Of a stretch of 64,000 nt of DNA, positions 15,805 to 25,024 are shown in pieces. Numbering within the stretch: position 1 is the first letter of the stretch; each line of letters opens with the position of its first letter. The position numbers and the translations under genes are program-made. The notes below the pieces were generated by a model. It saw nothing but the letters and a program-made list of their open reading frames with translations, had not been told where the DNA came from and made no database searches. The DNA is from Treponema sp. (GTDB lineage Bacteria > Spirochaetota > Spirochaetia > Treponematales > Treponemataceae): positions 1-64,000 of the forward strand of contig JAEESN010000009.1 in NCBI GenBank assembly GCA_016286365.1, in the 5' to 3' direction.

Positions 15805-16325
15805 CTTTCATCCCCCTTAGTTTTTGTAATATTTTTTTTGTATTTTTTTGCTACAAATTCGTAGCCCTTGTTCGAAATCTCTATTGCTAAAAGAATTCCG
15901 TTTGTGAGTGTTGCAAGGTCGGTACAGCACGGAGAAAGATGTTTTACATGATCTGATATTTCCTGGCGCGTAAGATTTTTATTCGATTTTAAAAGCTGAT
16001 AAGCAGAAAAGATTTTTCCTGAATCGCAGTAACCGCAGAGTTTAATCTGTGCAAGTTCGAATCCCTGCATGATTGTAGTGTATTCTTTTGTACGCTTAAA
16101 ATAATCAAGGGTAACTATGTCTGTGTCTCTTATTATTCCTACAGGGATTTTGCACGAGGCAACCGGGCTGTCGTTTAATAAAACAGAGCAGGCTCCACAG
16201 TATCCGCTTGTGCATCCGCATTTTACAGAAGGGCAGGAAAGGCGTCTTAAAACAGCCATGAGCGAATCTTCGGGACGTGAGTCAAGGATAATTTTATCTC
16301 CGTTTAAGGTTATTGGGATGTTCAT
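15801..16325 (-). CDS. Molybdenum hydroxylase 2Fe-2S subunit, atypical second cluster site
   Basis: The protein (174 aa) has the plant-ferredoxin-type cluster motif CGCTSGYCGACSVL plus a downstream Cys (PVASC). The second, helical cluster domain is recognisable (LCGYCDSGKIFSAYQLL) but its last cysteines read SPCCTDLATL, where the family normally has C-R-C-T-G-Y, so one ligand may be displaced. The role is electron transfer from the molybdenum centre to FAD. ATGA overlaps join it to both neighbours. The C-terminus is lysine-rich. Confidence 0.83.
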   Translation of the reverse strand: MNIPITLNGDKIILDSRPEDSLMAVLRRLSCPSVKCGCTSGYCGACSVLLNDSPVASCKIPVGIIRDTDIVTLDYFKRTKEYTTIMQGFELAQIKLCGYCDSGKIFSAYQLLKSNKNLTRQEISDHVKHLSPCCTDLATLTNGILLAIEISNKGYEFVAKKYKKNITKTKGDER

Positions 16326-18562
16326 TTTTCTGCCTCACTCTTTTCTTCTTTGTTTGTTTTTATTGTATTTGTTTCGCGTTCCTTCATCAGTTCATAAAGC
16401 TGATTTTCTGTACATGGAATTTTATTAAGCTGTGTAGCAAGGGCCAGTGAAAGGGCTGATGAAAAAGCTGCCGGAAGTGTGTTCCTTATAAGCTCATTTA
16501 TCTGTCCTGATTTATTTTCTGATTCAATAAACTCGATTTCGTAATTGTCGCATGGAATTGTCTTTCCGCTTACAAGCATTGTTAATTCCTGCTGGATTTC
16601 GAGCCTTAGTGCTTTAAGGGCTGCTGCCTTGTCGTATAACTGTCCGCAGTTGATTGTTATCCAGATACCTTTGATTTTTTCGCTGTAAGTATATGAATCA
16701 AGTTCGACTTCTACGACAGTTGTTGCAAATGAAGTTGTTCCAAAAGGGTTTCCGCTGAATTTTTCTTTATTCCATCCCTTTGTAATGGAAGTTCCAAGTG
16801 TTTTCTGAGAGATAATCGGAAGCGGCTGATGGAATCTTTTTTTCTGAATCTCGAGGCAGCACTTACGGATGATTTCGTTTACTGTTGTTATTGAACTTGA
16901 AGCGTCTTCGGGAGAGTCAGGTATTTCGTCAATATGGAAGTTTGAGTTTATTGTTATGTTTTCTTTTTTAATCTGAAGTATTTCGTTTACTGTCTGCTTC
17001 CAGATATCCTGAATTACAGCCGAAGGTTTTATTGTGTGAATTTCTACTTTGTTGTCCGGTAAAAGTTTTACTTCGATTTTAGGGTTGTAAGAAAAAATTG
17101 AATCACCGTAATAGGCAGAAATATTATATGCTGTAGAAACTCCAATTCCCCTTAGTGGAAGACCGAAGAATGGAGTGCTTCCCTTAGAAACGCGGGTTAA
17201 TGCATCCATATTAAAAGAGGCATACTTTCTGTTAAAGTCGCTGATTTTAATTGAGTTTTCAAAGGTCTGGCGGTAATCGTCGATCTTTATGTGGAAAGGA
17301 AAATCAGTTTTTTCTACGTTCGTGTTTATTTTCCTTATTTCTTCTGGGAACAGGTGGGTAAGCTTACTCAATTCCTGCATTTCGTTTTCTATTGCAAAGA
17401 ACGAAGGTGAATCAAGGTTTTTAATACTGATTGATGTCGGTGGCGATTTTGATGTATGACACTTTGCTTCTATGTAAACATTTTCCGGCTTATAGTAGCT
17501 GCATGCAGAAATTGCAAGACGGTCTGTTATCTCCTGTGCAAAAGGATTATAAGAACCAGCATCAATATCTATTCCGATCTTTAATGCCTTGATTTTTCCT
17601 TCTTTTGAAAGTGCTGTTTTATATGTAAACTCTGTCTGAACACCCGGAAGCATATAAGTATCCTGTTCCTTCTGCGAAAGAATGAGTTTTACACTTTTTT
17701 TAGAAAGGACTGCCGCAAGAGAAACCTGTACTGCAATCTGGGTTGTACGCCAGAGCCCTTTTGCAAATACTCCCGAAGGCTTTGTTTTATGAACGTGGAT
17801 ATATTTTTCGGGAAGCTTTAAAACCTGCGAGAGCGACTTCATCACAGAATAAGTCCAGCGGGTAGGCGCGTATACATGAAGATTTTTTCCTTCGCAGTAA
17901 CTGTATGCTCCGTTTGTTTCCTGCCACGATGGTGATTTTAATGCGAGTGTCCACTTCTGTTCAGATATAAAATCCTGATTTGTAAAAAGCTTTTTTTCTG
18001 CGGCTGTAGAATTTCTTTTCCACATTCCGGTTTTTACGATTCTTGTTGCAAGTATTTCCTGAGTATTGTCTTCGGTGTGAGTTTTGTCGATTACGGTGTT
18101 GAGCGAAGGCATGTCGTTTAATTCTGAAACAAAGTTTGTAAGGTTGATGTTCTTCTTTGAATCTTCCTGCCGCTTTTGTCCTTTGATTACGTTGTTTAAT
18201 GCTGATTCAAGAGATTCAATATTAAAGTTTACGACTACGTTCTTCTTTAATTCCTGAACTACGTTTTCATCCGGACCGATTAATATTCCAAGAGGTTCTC
18301 CTGTATAAGAGACATTTCCGTATCCGAATATTTTTATGGAAGTTCCGTTTACTTCCATTGTTTTACTTCCGGGAATATCATCAGCTGTAAAAAGATGATA
18401 GCCTTCGGGAAGATCGTTTATATAAATGCTTTTGATTTTTCCTGTAGGGGCAGGGCTTCTGATTAAAACCGCAGAAAGACAGTTTTCATCGCCTGCATCG
18501 CTGTAAAAGCCCTTTGCTTCGAGAGACCTTAATGTATTTTTCTGTTCTTTTACACTAGGCAT
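16322..18562 (-). CDS. Divergent molybdopterin-binding large subunit (xanthine-dehydrogenase-like)
   Basis: The protein (746 aa) has the architecture of a molybdenum hydroxylase large subunit: an N-terminal substrate-channel domain (LRSLEAKGFYSDAG, AVLIRSPAPTGKIKSIY) and a long cofactor domain (APTRWTYSVMKSLSQVLKLP, LILSQKEQDTYMLPG, LPLRGIGVSTAYN). Key motifs differ from textbook enzymes: the glycine-rich loop usually near 'GGGFGGK' reads PSGVFAKGLWRT, and the C-terminal segment that normally carries the catalytic Glu reads ENKSGQINELIRN. It could be an active enzyme with an unusual centre or an inactive relative. It overlaps the aminotransferase stop by 8 bases and the 2Fe-2S start by 4. Confidence 0.75.
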   Translation of the reverse strand: MPSVKEQKNTLRSLEAKGFYSDAGDENCLSAVLIRSPAPTGKIKSIYINDLPEGYHLFTADDIPGSKTMEVNGTSIKIFGYGNVSYTGEPLGILIGPDENVVQELKKNVVVNFNIESLESALNNVIKGQKRQEDSKKNINLTNFVSELNDMPSLNTVIDKTHTEDNTQEILATRIVKTGMWKRNSTAAEKKLFTNQDFISEQKWTLALKSPSWQETNGAYSYCEGKNLHVYAPTRWTYSVMKSLSQVLKLPEKYIHVHKTKPSGVFAKGLWRTTQIAVQVSLAAVLSKKSVKLILSQKEQDTYMLPGVQTEFTYKTALSKEGKIKALKIGIDIDAGSYNPFAQEITDRLAISACSYYKPENVYIEAKCHTSKSPPTSISIKNLDSPSFFAIENEMQELSKLTHLFPEEIRKINTNVEKTDFPFHIKIDDYRQTFENSIKISDFNRKYASFNMDALTRVSKGSTPFFGLPLRGIGVSTAYNISAYYGDSIFSYNPKIEVKLLPDNKVEIHTIKPSAVIQDIWKQTVNEILQIKKENITINSNFHIDEIPDSPEDASSSITTVNEIIRKCCLEIQKKRFHQPLPIISQKTLGTSITKGWNKEKFSGNPFGTTSFATTVVEVELDSYTYSEKIKGIWITINCGQLYDKAAALKALRLEIQQELTMLVSGKTIPCDNYEIEFIESENKSGQINELIRNTLPAAFSSALSLALATQLNKIPCTENQLYELMKERETNTIKTNKEEKSEAEK

Positions 18563-19784
18563 GGTTTTCTTTTCCTATCTTTTTTACAGTTTCGATTACA
18601 AGCTCTACCTGTTCTTCTGTCATATCCGGGAAGAGAGGAATGGAAATTGTTCTTGAATACTGGCGTTCTGCATTAGGATAATTTTGTGCATTAAAATCCG
18701 GATAAAGTTTTTTCCAGTAAGTAAAGTGGAAAATCGGAATAAAATGAACCGATATTCCAAGACCTGATTTCTGCATCTTTTTTGCAAATTCTTCCCTTGT
18801 GATTTTTAATTTTTCGGGAACTATGCGCATGAGGTATAAGTGCCAGGCATTTCCGTCTCCATCGGGGGGAAGTTCAATAAAATCTAAATCCTTAAAAGCC
18901 TGATTATATTTTTCTACAACGGCTTTTCTCTGCTCGTAAAATAATTCTGATCTTTCTACCTGGCAGCATCCTATTGCGGCTAAAACATCCGGAAGATTGA
19001 ATTTGTACCCCGGTGCAACTATGTCGTATTCCCACGAAGCGCGTGGAGAAGTGTAGCGGTCCCAGGTTGTTCTGTCCATTCCGTGAAGGCGCATCACTGT
19101 CATTCTTTTTGCAAGCTCAGGATCTCTTGTGCAGACCATTCCGCCTTCTGCCGTTGTGATTGTCTTTGTTACATAAAAAGAAAAAACGCCTGCATCCCCG
19201 ATTGTTCCGGCATAGCCGAGCTCTGTTGGAGAAGGGAAGGAGTGTGCGGCATCCTCGATCACGCGGATTTTGTGGTCTTTGGTGGAATATTTTTTTGCAA
19301 GTTCTAAGATACGTTTCATGTTACAGACGTTTCCTGCAATGTGGACGGGGACTATGGCGCGCACTTTGTTGCCATTTTTCTGGTCGCGGAGAAGTATTTC
19401 TTCTATTTTGTCCGGGTCAATGCTGTAAGAATCTTTTTCTACATCTGCAAAATAAACATCTGCATTAAGGTGTCTTGCACAGGCAGCGGTAGAAACGAAG
19501 GTATATGGAGTTGTGATTACGGCTGTTCCTTCTTTTACACCGCACGCTTCCATTGCAAGAATCATCCCGGAAGTATTTGAGTTTACACAGAGGCTTATCA
19601 CGGGACGCTTATCAGGAAGGTTTCTTTTTTCGTCCCCTTTGGAAACAGCCTGAGTAAACTTTTTTTCGAATTCCAGGGCATATTTTCCTGTTGTTAGCCA
19701 GCCTGAATCTAGTACATCAAGGACGGCTTTTTTTTCTGCGTCTGTTATTGCGGCTTTATGAAAAGGAACTTTTAATTCACTCAT
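18555..19784 (-). CDS. DegT/DnrJ/EryC1/StrS-type sugar aminotransferase
   Basis: A PLP-dependent aminotransferase (409 aa) that adds an amino group to a nucleotide-linked keto sugar. Family marks include the N-terminal LDSGWLTTG, TTPYTFVSTAACA, VEDAAHSF (the Asp that contacts PLP), and FSFYVTKTITTAEGGMV, in which the Lys that forms the Schiff base lies in the usual 'S-F-x-x-x-K-x-x-t-x-g-E-G-G' segment. Immediately upstream lies a dehydratase that would make its 4-keto-sugar substrate. AAGGAAAAT precedes the ATG. Downstream, the molybdenum-hydroxylase gene overlaps it by 8 bases, which ties two seemingly unrelated functions into one transcript. Confidence 0.92.
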   Translation of the reverse strand: MSELKVPFHKAAITDAEKKAVLDVLDSGWLTTGKYALEFEKKFTQAVSKGDEKRNLPDKRPVISLCVNSNTSGMILAMEACGVKEGTAVITTPYTFVSTAACARHLNADVYFADVEKDSYSIDPDKIEEILLRDQKNGNKVRAIVPVHIAGNVCNMKRILELAKKYSTKDHKIRVIEDAAHSFPSPTELGYAGTIGDAGVFSFYVTKTITTAEGGMVCTRDPELAKRMTVMRLHGMDRTTWDRYTSPRASWEYDIVAPGYKFNLPDVLAAIGCCQVERSELFYEQRKAVVEKYNQAFKDLDFIELPPDGDGNAWHLYLMRIVPEKLKITREEFAKKMQKSGLGISVHFIPIFHFTYWKKLYPDFNAQNYPNAERQYSRTISIPLFPDMTEEQVELVIETVKKIGKENHA

Positions 19785-19821
19785 ATTTTCCTTCTGTGTT
19801 TTCCTTATCTGTAAGTTTACC

Positions 19822-21327
19822 TTACAGTATATCCGTGCGGTTTATTCCGTCGTGTTCAATTTCTTTGTAAAAATCATTAAGGCTCTTACAGTCTTCGCAG
19901 AGAATCTCTACAAGCTTTTCTTTATTGCGGAAGAGATTTTCCTTTTCTTCTGTATAAAAACAGATAGGGTAGAGCTTTTCTAAAAGATCTTCCAGGCGTT
20001 TTGTTTCGTATTCCTTGTTGTCCAGCTGGAGGATTTTTTTGTATTTTGTCTTTGTAGGATGTTCGTCTTCGAGCCATAAAGGTTCAATAAGGCGTTCTCC
20101 CTTTCTTGCACCAAGAATTTTTATATCGATATCTTTGTATGGTTCAAGGCCCGAAACTTTGATTATCTGTTTTGCAAGGTCAATGATTTTAATCGGCTCT
20201 CCCATATCCAGAAGGTATGATTTACCGTTTATGCCAACCCCACCTGTCTGTAAAACAAGGGAACAGGCTTCCGGAATGGTCATAAAAAATCTTTCCATTT
20301 TTTCGTCTGTTACGGTTACAGGACCACCCGTTTTAATCTGATTCTGGAAAAGCGGAAGAATTGAACCTCTTGAACCAAGTACGTTTCCAAAGCGCACAAA
20401 CATTATATCCTGTTTTGAATCTTTTACTTTTTTGGCCGCATCAAGGACGAGTTTTTCGCAGAGCATTTTTGAAACACCATAAATACATACGGGTGCAACA
20501 GCCTTATCTGTAGAAATCAGAACAAATTTGTTTACGTGGTGTTTTAAGGCCGCATCAAGGAGGTTTTTAGTTCCGAATACGTTATTTTCTATAGCCGCAA
20601 CCTGATTTTCCTCCATCATCGGAACATGCTTGTACGCCGCACAGTGGAAAATCACGTTACACTTGGTATTTTTAATAATGTAGTCGGTATATTCGCGGTC
20701 TCTCATGTCCCCGATAATCGGTACAATAGTTGCTTTTTCTCCGACTCCTTCCTGCTGTAACATCTTTAATTCGCGGAAAATATTGCATATTGAGTTTTCA
20801 CCGTGACCAAAAAGGTAAAGACGTTCTGCACCACCCGAAAGAAGCTGTCGTGCAAGTTCTGAACCGATTGAACCACCTGCCCCTGTTATTAAAACACGCT
20901 TCCCACGAAGGTAAGAAAGGCTTTCTTTTAAAGAGATTGTGACCGGAGTGCGGCCAAGAATATCTAAAGGATCTATGTCCCTTGTCTGGATAAGGTGACC
21001 GCTTCCTTCTATTACCTGGCTGATTCCCGGAAGAATTTTTATATTAGAAAAACCGTTTGATTTTAATGTTTCGTAGATTTCGCGGATTTTTTCGTTTGGA
21101 GCGGATGGGATTGCGATGATTGCTTCGTCGTTTCCGGAATTTCCAAGAATTGATGCAACAGAACTGATTGGACCTAAGACAGGAATACCGTCAATAGTCG
21201 TTCCAATAAGGTTTTTATCATCATCTAAAAAAGTATTTACTTTTCCGAATACCTTTTTTCGTTTGATGTCATTTGCAATTGTCTGTCCGGCAAACCCGGC
21301 ACCGATAATATAGATACGTTTTTCCAT
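19822..21327 (-). CDS. Nucleotide-sugar 4,6-dehydratase (CapD/PglF/FlaA1 type)
   Basis: The protein (501 aa) has two Rossmann parts. Residues 1-130 (IIGAGFAGQTIANDI, GIPVLGPISSV) match the N-terminal cofactor-binding-like module found in PglF/CapD proteins, but without the four membrane spans those proteins carry first, so this is a soluble form. From about 145, RVLITGAGGSIGSELARQLL is the NAD-binding motif of the polysaccharide biosynthesis dehydratase, followed by HCAAYKHVPMMEEN, STDKAVAPVCIYGVSK and RFGNVLGSRGS. The likely reaction is dehydration of UDP-GlcNAc to a 4-keto-6-deoxy sugar, the substrate for the neighbouring aminotransferase, giving a bacillosamine-like sugar for glycan modification. 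It is the first gene of the minus-strand operon. Confidence 0.9.
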   Translation of the reverse strand: MEKRIYIIGAGFAGQTIANDIKRKKVFGKVNTFLDDDKNLIGTTIDGIPVLGPISSVASILGNSGNDEAIIAIPSAPNEKIREIYETLKSNGFSNIKILPGISQVIEGSGHLIQTRDIDPLDILGRTPVTISLKESLSYLRGKRVLITGAGGSIGSELARQLLSGGAERLYLFGHGENSICNIFRELKMLQQEGVGEKATIVPIIGDMRDREYTDYIIKNTKCNVIFHCAAYKHVPMMEENQVAAIENNVFGTKNLLDAALKHHVNKFVLISTDKAVAPVCIYGVSKMLCEKLVLDAAKKVKDSKQDIMFVRFGNVLGSRGSILPLFQNQIKTGGPVTVTDEKMERFFMTIPEACSLVLQTGGVGINGKSYLLDMGEPIKIIDLAKQIIKVSGLEPYKDIDIKILGARKGERLIEPLWLEDEHPTKTKYKKILQLDNKEYETKRLEDLLEKLYPICFYTEEKENLFRNKEKLVEILCEDCKSLNDFYKEIEHDGINRTDIL

Positions 21328-21468
21328 TTTCCGGTCCCACTTACTCTATTTTATCATAAGAAGACTAATTACGCAAAGTGTGAATATTTAATAAAAAACA
21401 CTAAACCCGAGTATTTTTTTCTCCGATGTACATAATGATAGCCTTATAAGAAAAATTGGGGTGAAACT

Positions 21469-21957
21469 ATGGGGAATAAAAAAACATTACTCTTAATTGC
21501 ATGTCTTTTTATGTTTTCTTTTTCATGCTTTGCAAAGCAGCTTTCTTTTCAGATTGTGCAGCATGATGGAAGTAATCCTGATGTAACAGAACAGTCTCTG
21601 GTGTTTGAAGATGAAATCTTTGATGAATTCTTTAACTGGGGATACATTGTTACCAATTCCGAAGCTTCAATTTCTACTTCAGACGAAGATGATAAGATTT
21701 TATGGAGCATTGGAGTAAAAGAGGCTATTGAAGGAAGTTCAGATTATTTTATCCAGGTAAAGCTTTATTATGAGCTTTCTGATGATGGAAGGGTATCTAA
21801 ACTTACAAAAATAGAGTGGTCACTTACAGCTGTTAAAACCGGTGATATTCTGACTACAAGATCGATGAAGATTTCTTCAAAAAATACAAGTATCAATGAA
21901 TTAATAGATATTTCAGTTTTACTTGTTGATGACATAAAAAAGTCTCTTATAGCATAG
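21469..21957 (+). CDS. Secreted protein of unknown function
   Basis: The protein (162 aa) starts with a signal peptide (KKTLLLIACLFMFSFSCFAK) and continues as a small acidic domain with alternating strands (DYFIQVKLYYELSDDGRVSK, KIEWSLTAVKTGDIL). A Cys near residue 20 (FSFSC) could be a lipobox, but cleavage after CFA is equally likely. GGGGTG precedes the ATG by 5 bases. The gene ends one base before the ORF-track start (13 bases before the chosen start) of the SPOR protein, so the two are probably cotranscribed. I do not recognise the family. Confidence 0.6.
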   Translation: MGNKKTLLLIACLFMFSFSCFAKQLSFQIVQHDGSNPDVTEQSLVFEDEIFDEFFNWGYIVTNSEASISTSDEDDKILWSIGVKEAIEGSSDYFIQVKLYYELSDDGRVSKLTKIEWSLTAVKTGDILTTRSMKISSKNTSINELIDISVLLVDDIKKSLIA

Positions 21958-21970
21958 GATGGGTAGGGAT

Positions 21971-23800
21971 ATGAAAAGAAAACTTTTGAAAAATTTTGCT
22001 TTAATTGTCACAGTACTTCTGGGAGGATTGCTTTTTGCTTCTTATAGTCCTTCTTTGGATGGAAGAGCAGTTGTTGTAGACGAAGGGGTATTTCCTCAGG
22101 GATTGTTTGCAAAAACTGTAGGATATCTTCCGGGAGATGTCATCACGGTAACAAATATAAACGGGGACACAACAATCGATATCCTTGTAATAGGTGCGCT
22201 TGATCCTTCTGAAGGAGTTGCAATCATGCTTTCTCCAGAAGCCGCAGACGCCATTGGAATTGATAAGGATGCAAATAATATCGTAAAAATTACTAAACGT
22301 TCTAATCAGGACGAAAGGGTATACGGAACTGCTGTTATTGCAAAACAGATGACAGGTGATAAAAAGCCTGATTACGAAGAAGAAGATGTTGTCGCAGATG
22401 ATTCTTATACCGAAACAAAACCTCCTGTATACGATGAACCAGAAGATAATCTGGGTATGACTCCTCCTGTATATAAAGATGAAGATGAGGAAGAAGAAAC
22501 TTTTGTACCTGAAGATGATAATTCATCATTTACAGAAGAAACTCCTTCTGAAGAACCACAGGAAGAAACTCCACCTCAGGTAGAAGAAACTCCTGCAGAA
22601 ACTGAACCTGAAGAAGAAGCTTTTGTAGAAGAAGAAGTTCCTGCAGAAGAATTTACAGACGACGGTATTCCAGAAGATTTTGATGATGAAGAACCTGCCC
22701 AGGAAACTTCTGAAGAAGATACACCTGCAAAAGAAGCTCCTGTAGAAGAAAATATCGAAGAAACACCGGCGGAAGAAACTCCTGAAGAAGAGGTTCCTGC
22801 AGAAGAAGAAGTTCCATCAGAAGAATTTACAGATGATGGTATTCCAGAAGATGATGAGTTTGAAGATCAGAATCCGGAAGAATTTACTGATGATAATTCT
22901 TTAGAGGATGAAGAAGATTCCCCTGCAGAAGAAGAGTTTGCAGAAGAAAATGCAGATGAGTTTGCAAGTGAAGATTCCCCTGCAGAAGAAGAGTTTACAG
23001 AAGACGAAGTTCCTGCAGATGATGAATTTGGCGAAGAAGAAACTGCAGAAGATGAATTTGCAAGTGAAGAAACTCCGGCAGAGGATGAGTTTACAGAAGA
23101 AGCTCCGGCAGAAGAAGAATTTGCAGAAGATGAAGTTCCTGCAGAAGACGAATTCGCAGAAGAAACACCGGAAGAAGAAACACCTGCAGAAGACGAGTTT
23201 ACAGAAGAAGAAACTCCTGCAGAGGATGAGTTTACAGAAGAAACTCCGGCAGAAGATGAGTTTGCAGAAGAAACTTCGGAAGAAATTCCAGAAGAAACTG
23301 TTGAAGATACTCCAGAAGAAGAAGGTGTTATTTACGAAGGTAATCAGAATACAGAAGAATATCAGGGTATTGTTTTAGATACACCAGAAGAAGAAGTTTT
23401 GATTCCTGAAGAAACAATCGAAGAAAATATCGAAGAAACTGTTACAGAAATTGAAGAACCTGTTACAAAACCTGCAGAACCAGAAGTACCACTCTTACAG
23501 GGAACTTCATACGACAATTACATTGTTCAGGGTCTTGATAAGCTTGATTCATCAGGTTATTACATCCAGATTTCCGTATTAAAGGATGATGCAAAAGTTG
23601 TAGAAATCATCAATAAGTATGGAAGAAATTACCCTGTAGTAATTGTTCCTGCTGCAAACGGAAATAAACAGGTATTAATCGGACCACTTTCTGTAGATGA
23701 ATACGGAGTTGTTCTTGAACGCTTTAAGGCTTACGGCTATAAAGATGCATTCATCAAAAGAAGAGCAGCAGCCAAGCCTGATGTCGGCGACGCAAAATAA
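21971..23800 (+). CDS. Secreted acidic-repeat protein with C-terminal SPOR domain
   Basis: The protein (about 609 aa) has a signal peptide (LLKNFALIVTVLLGGLLFAS), an N-terminal domain of about 100 residues (RAVVVDEGVFPQGLFAKTVG, LPGDVITVTN) that resembles a double-psi-barrel fold seen near SPOR domains, then about 340 residues of Glu/Asp/Pro/Thr repeats built on units such as PAEDEFTEE, and a C-terminal SPOR domain (SSGYYIQISVLKDDAKV, KQVLIGPLS, YKDAFIKR). SPOR domains bind denuded peptidoglycan strands at division sites. The acidic tract is likely an extended spacer. An ATG 12 bases upstream (21959) is possible; I chose 21971 because it begins the basic signal peptide. Confidence 0.8.
   Translation: MKRKLLKNFALIVTVLLGGLLFASYSPSLDGRAVVVDEGVFPQGLFAKTVGYLPGDVITVTNINGDTTIDILVIGALDPSEGVAIMLSPEAADAIGIDKDANNIVKITKRSNQDERVYGTAVIAKQMTGDKKPDYEEEDVVADDSYTETKPPVYDEPEDNLGMTPPVYKDEDEEEETFVPEDDNSSFTEETPSEEPQEETPPQVEETPAETEPEEEAFVEEEVPAEEFTDDGIPEDFDDEEPAQETSEEDTPAKEAPVEENIEETPAEETPEEEVPAEEEVPSEEFTDDGIPEDDEFEDQNPEEFTDDNSLEDEEDSPAEEEFAEENADEFASEDSPAEEEFTEDEVPADDEFGEEETAEDEFASEETPAEDEFTEEAPAEEEFAEDEVPAEDEFAEETPEEETPAEDEFTEEETPAEDEFTEETPAEDEFAEETSEEIPEETVEDTPEEEGVIYEGNQNTEEYQGIVLDTPEEEVLIPEETIEENIEETVTEIEEPVTKPAEPEVPLLQGTSYDNYIVQGLDKLDSSGYYIQISVLKDDAKVVEIINKYGRNYPVVIVPAANGNKQVLIGPLSVDEYGVVLERFKAYGYKDAFIKRRAAAKPDVGDAK
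22540..23340 (+). repeat. Degenerate in-frame repeat tract (PAEDEF/TPEEE units)
   Basis: The acidic part of the SPOR gene is made of near-repeats such as CCTGCAGAAGATGAATTTGC with variants, all keeping the reading frame. The GA-rich strand gives a lysine-rich shadow ORF in another frame (22908-23378), which is not a gene. Confidence 0.7.
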
Positions 23801-23839
23801 GCTATATAATCAGCGTAAAATTAAATCAGATAAAAAAAA

Positions 23840-23866
23840 GAGCTTACCCTTTTTAAGAGTAAGCTC
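23840..23866. terminator. Bidirectional terminator between SPOR gene and ilvE
   Basis: GAGCTTAC (23840-23847) pairs with GTAAGCTC (23859-23866); CTT/AAG pairing extends the stem inside the loop. A run of eight A precedes it (a U run for the minus strand) and ATTTATTTT follows, so it can end both converging transcripts. Confidence 0.85.
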
Positions 23867-23895
23867 ATTTATTTTAAAGAATTAATTTTTAAGAT

Positions 23896-24918
23896 TTAGA
23901 TTGTGTAAATCCAGCCTTCAGGAGCTTCGATTCTTCCCATCTGAATACCAGTGAGAGTATCGTAAATCTTTTTGAGTACTGGACCCATTTCCTGTTTTCC
24001 TTCGTTGTAAACAATTGATTTTCCGTGATCATCAATCTGTCCGATTGGAGAGATAACAGCAGCAGTACCGCAAAGACCGCATTCAACAAAGTCACCAAGT
24101 TCAGATTTATTAATCTTTCTTTCTTCAACATCCATCTTAAGATAATCTTTTGCTACGATGAGTAAAGATCTTCTTGTAATAGAAGGAAGGATGGAATCAG
24201 ATTTTGGAGTAACAAGCTTTCCATCTTTTGTAATAAAGATGATGTTTGCTCCACCTGTTTCTTCGATGTATGTATGTGTAGCAGGATCAAGATACATGTT
24301 TTCTGCATAACCACAGTTGTGAGCATCTACGATGTTGTGCAAAGACATAGCATAGTTTAATCCGGCTTTGATATCACCTGTTCCATGAGGAGCAGCACGG
24401 TCCATGTCGGAAAGTCTTACTTTAATAGGTTTGATTCCGCCTTTGAAGTAAGGTCCTACTGGAGTTACAAGAATACGGAACTGGAATTCAGTTGCAGGTT
24501 TTACACCAATAACAGAATCAATTCCGAACATAAATGGACGGATATAAAGAGTAGCTCCTGAACCATAAGGTGGAACCCAGTCTTTATTTGCTTCGATAGT
24601 TTTAAGAACTGCTTCTACAAAGCGGTCTTTTGGGAAAACAGGCATTTCAAGACGGCGGCATGAATTTTCCATTCGTTCAGCATTTAAGTCCGGACGGAAT
24701 GTAACGATATCACCATGTTCTGTTGTGTAAGCCTTAAGACCTTCAAAACAAGTCTGTGCATACTGTAAAACACAGGCACATTCGTTCATTGTAATGTTGT
24801 GGTCTTTTGTAAGACGGCCTTCATCCCATTCTCCGTTTTTCCAGGTTGCAACAAAACTCTTTGTTGTCTTGATGTAACCAAAAGGTAAGCTTCCCCAGTC
24901 GAGTTTCTTTTTTCCCAT
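23896..24918 (-). CDS. ilvE: Branched-chain amino acid aminotransferase
   Basis: The enzyme (340 aa) interconverts leucine, isoleucine and valine with their 2-keto acids using PLP. Motifs of the group II (eukaryote-like) enzymes are present: FGYIKTTKSFVATW, LQYAQTCFEGLKAY, GATLYIRPFMFG, VTPVGPYFKGG, the PLP-lysine segment GDIKAGLNYAMSL, and EETGGANIIFI. GGAG lies 7 bases before the ATG. The gene stands alone between a bidirectional terminator and a divergent secreted-protein gene, and a 14-bp palindrome overlaps its predicted -35, suggesting independent regulation. Confidence 0.96.
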   Translation of the reverse strand: MGKKKLDWGSLPFGYIKTTKSFVATWKNGEWDEGRLTKDHNITMNECACVLQYAQTCFEGLKAYTTEHGDIVTFRPDLNAERMENSCRRLEMPVFPKDRFVEAVLKTIEANKDWVPPYGSGATLYIRPFMFGIDSVIGVKPATEFQFRILVTPVGPYFKGGIKPIKVRLSDMDRAAPHGTGDIKAGLNYAMSLHNIVDAHNCGYAENMYLDPATHTYIEETGGANIIFITKDGKLVTPKSDSILPSITRRSLLIVAKDYLKMDVEERKINKSELGDFVECGLCGTAAVISPIGQIDDHGKSIVYNEGKQEMGPVLKKIYDTLTGIQMGRIEAPEGWIYTI

Positions 24919-24995
24919 ATTTTATCTCCTCATATATCATATTTCTTACAGGGATGTAAAAAGTACGATAAATAAAAATTTAATAATACTTAATT

Positions 24996-25024
24996 ATTTT
25001 AGTATATATGCAGAAATATTGCAA
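24996..25024 (-). promoter_or_regulatory. Promoter of ilvE
   Basis: On the minus strand, TTGCAA (25024-25019) and TAAAAT (25001-24996) are 17 bases apart, 77 bases before the ilvE start. Confidence 0.5.

Noticed and set aside
22908-23378. Lysine/glutamine-rich 156-residue ORF
   Set aside because: It is the shifted frame of the acidic repeat tract in the SPOR gene, with no start signal and no domain.
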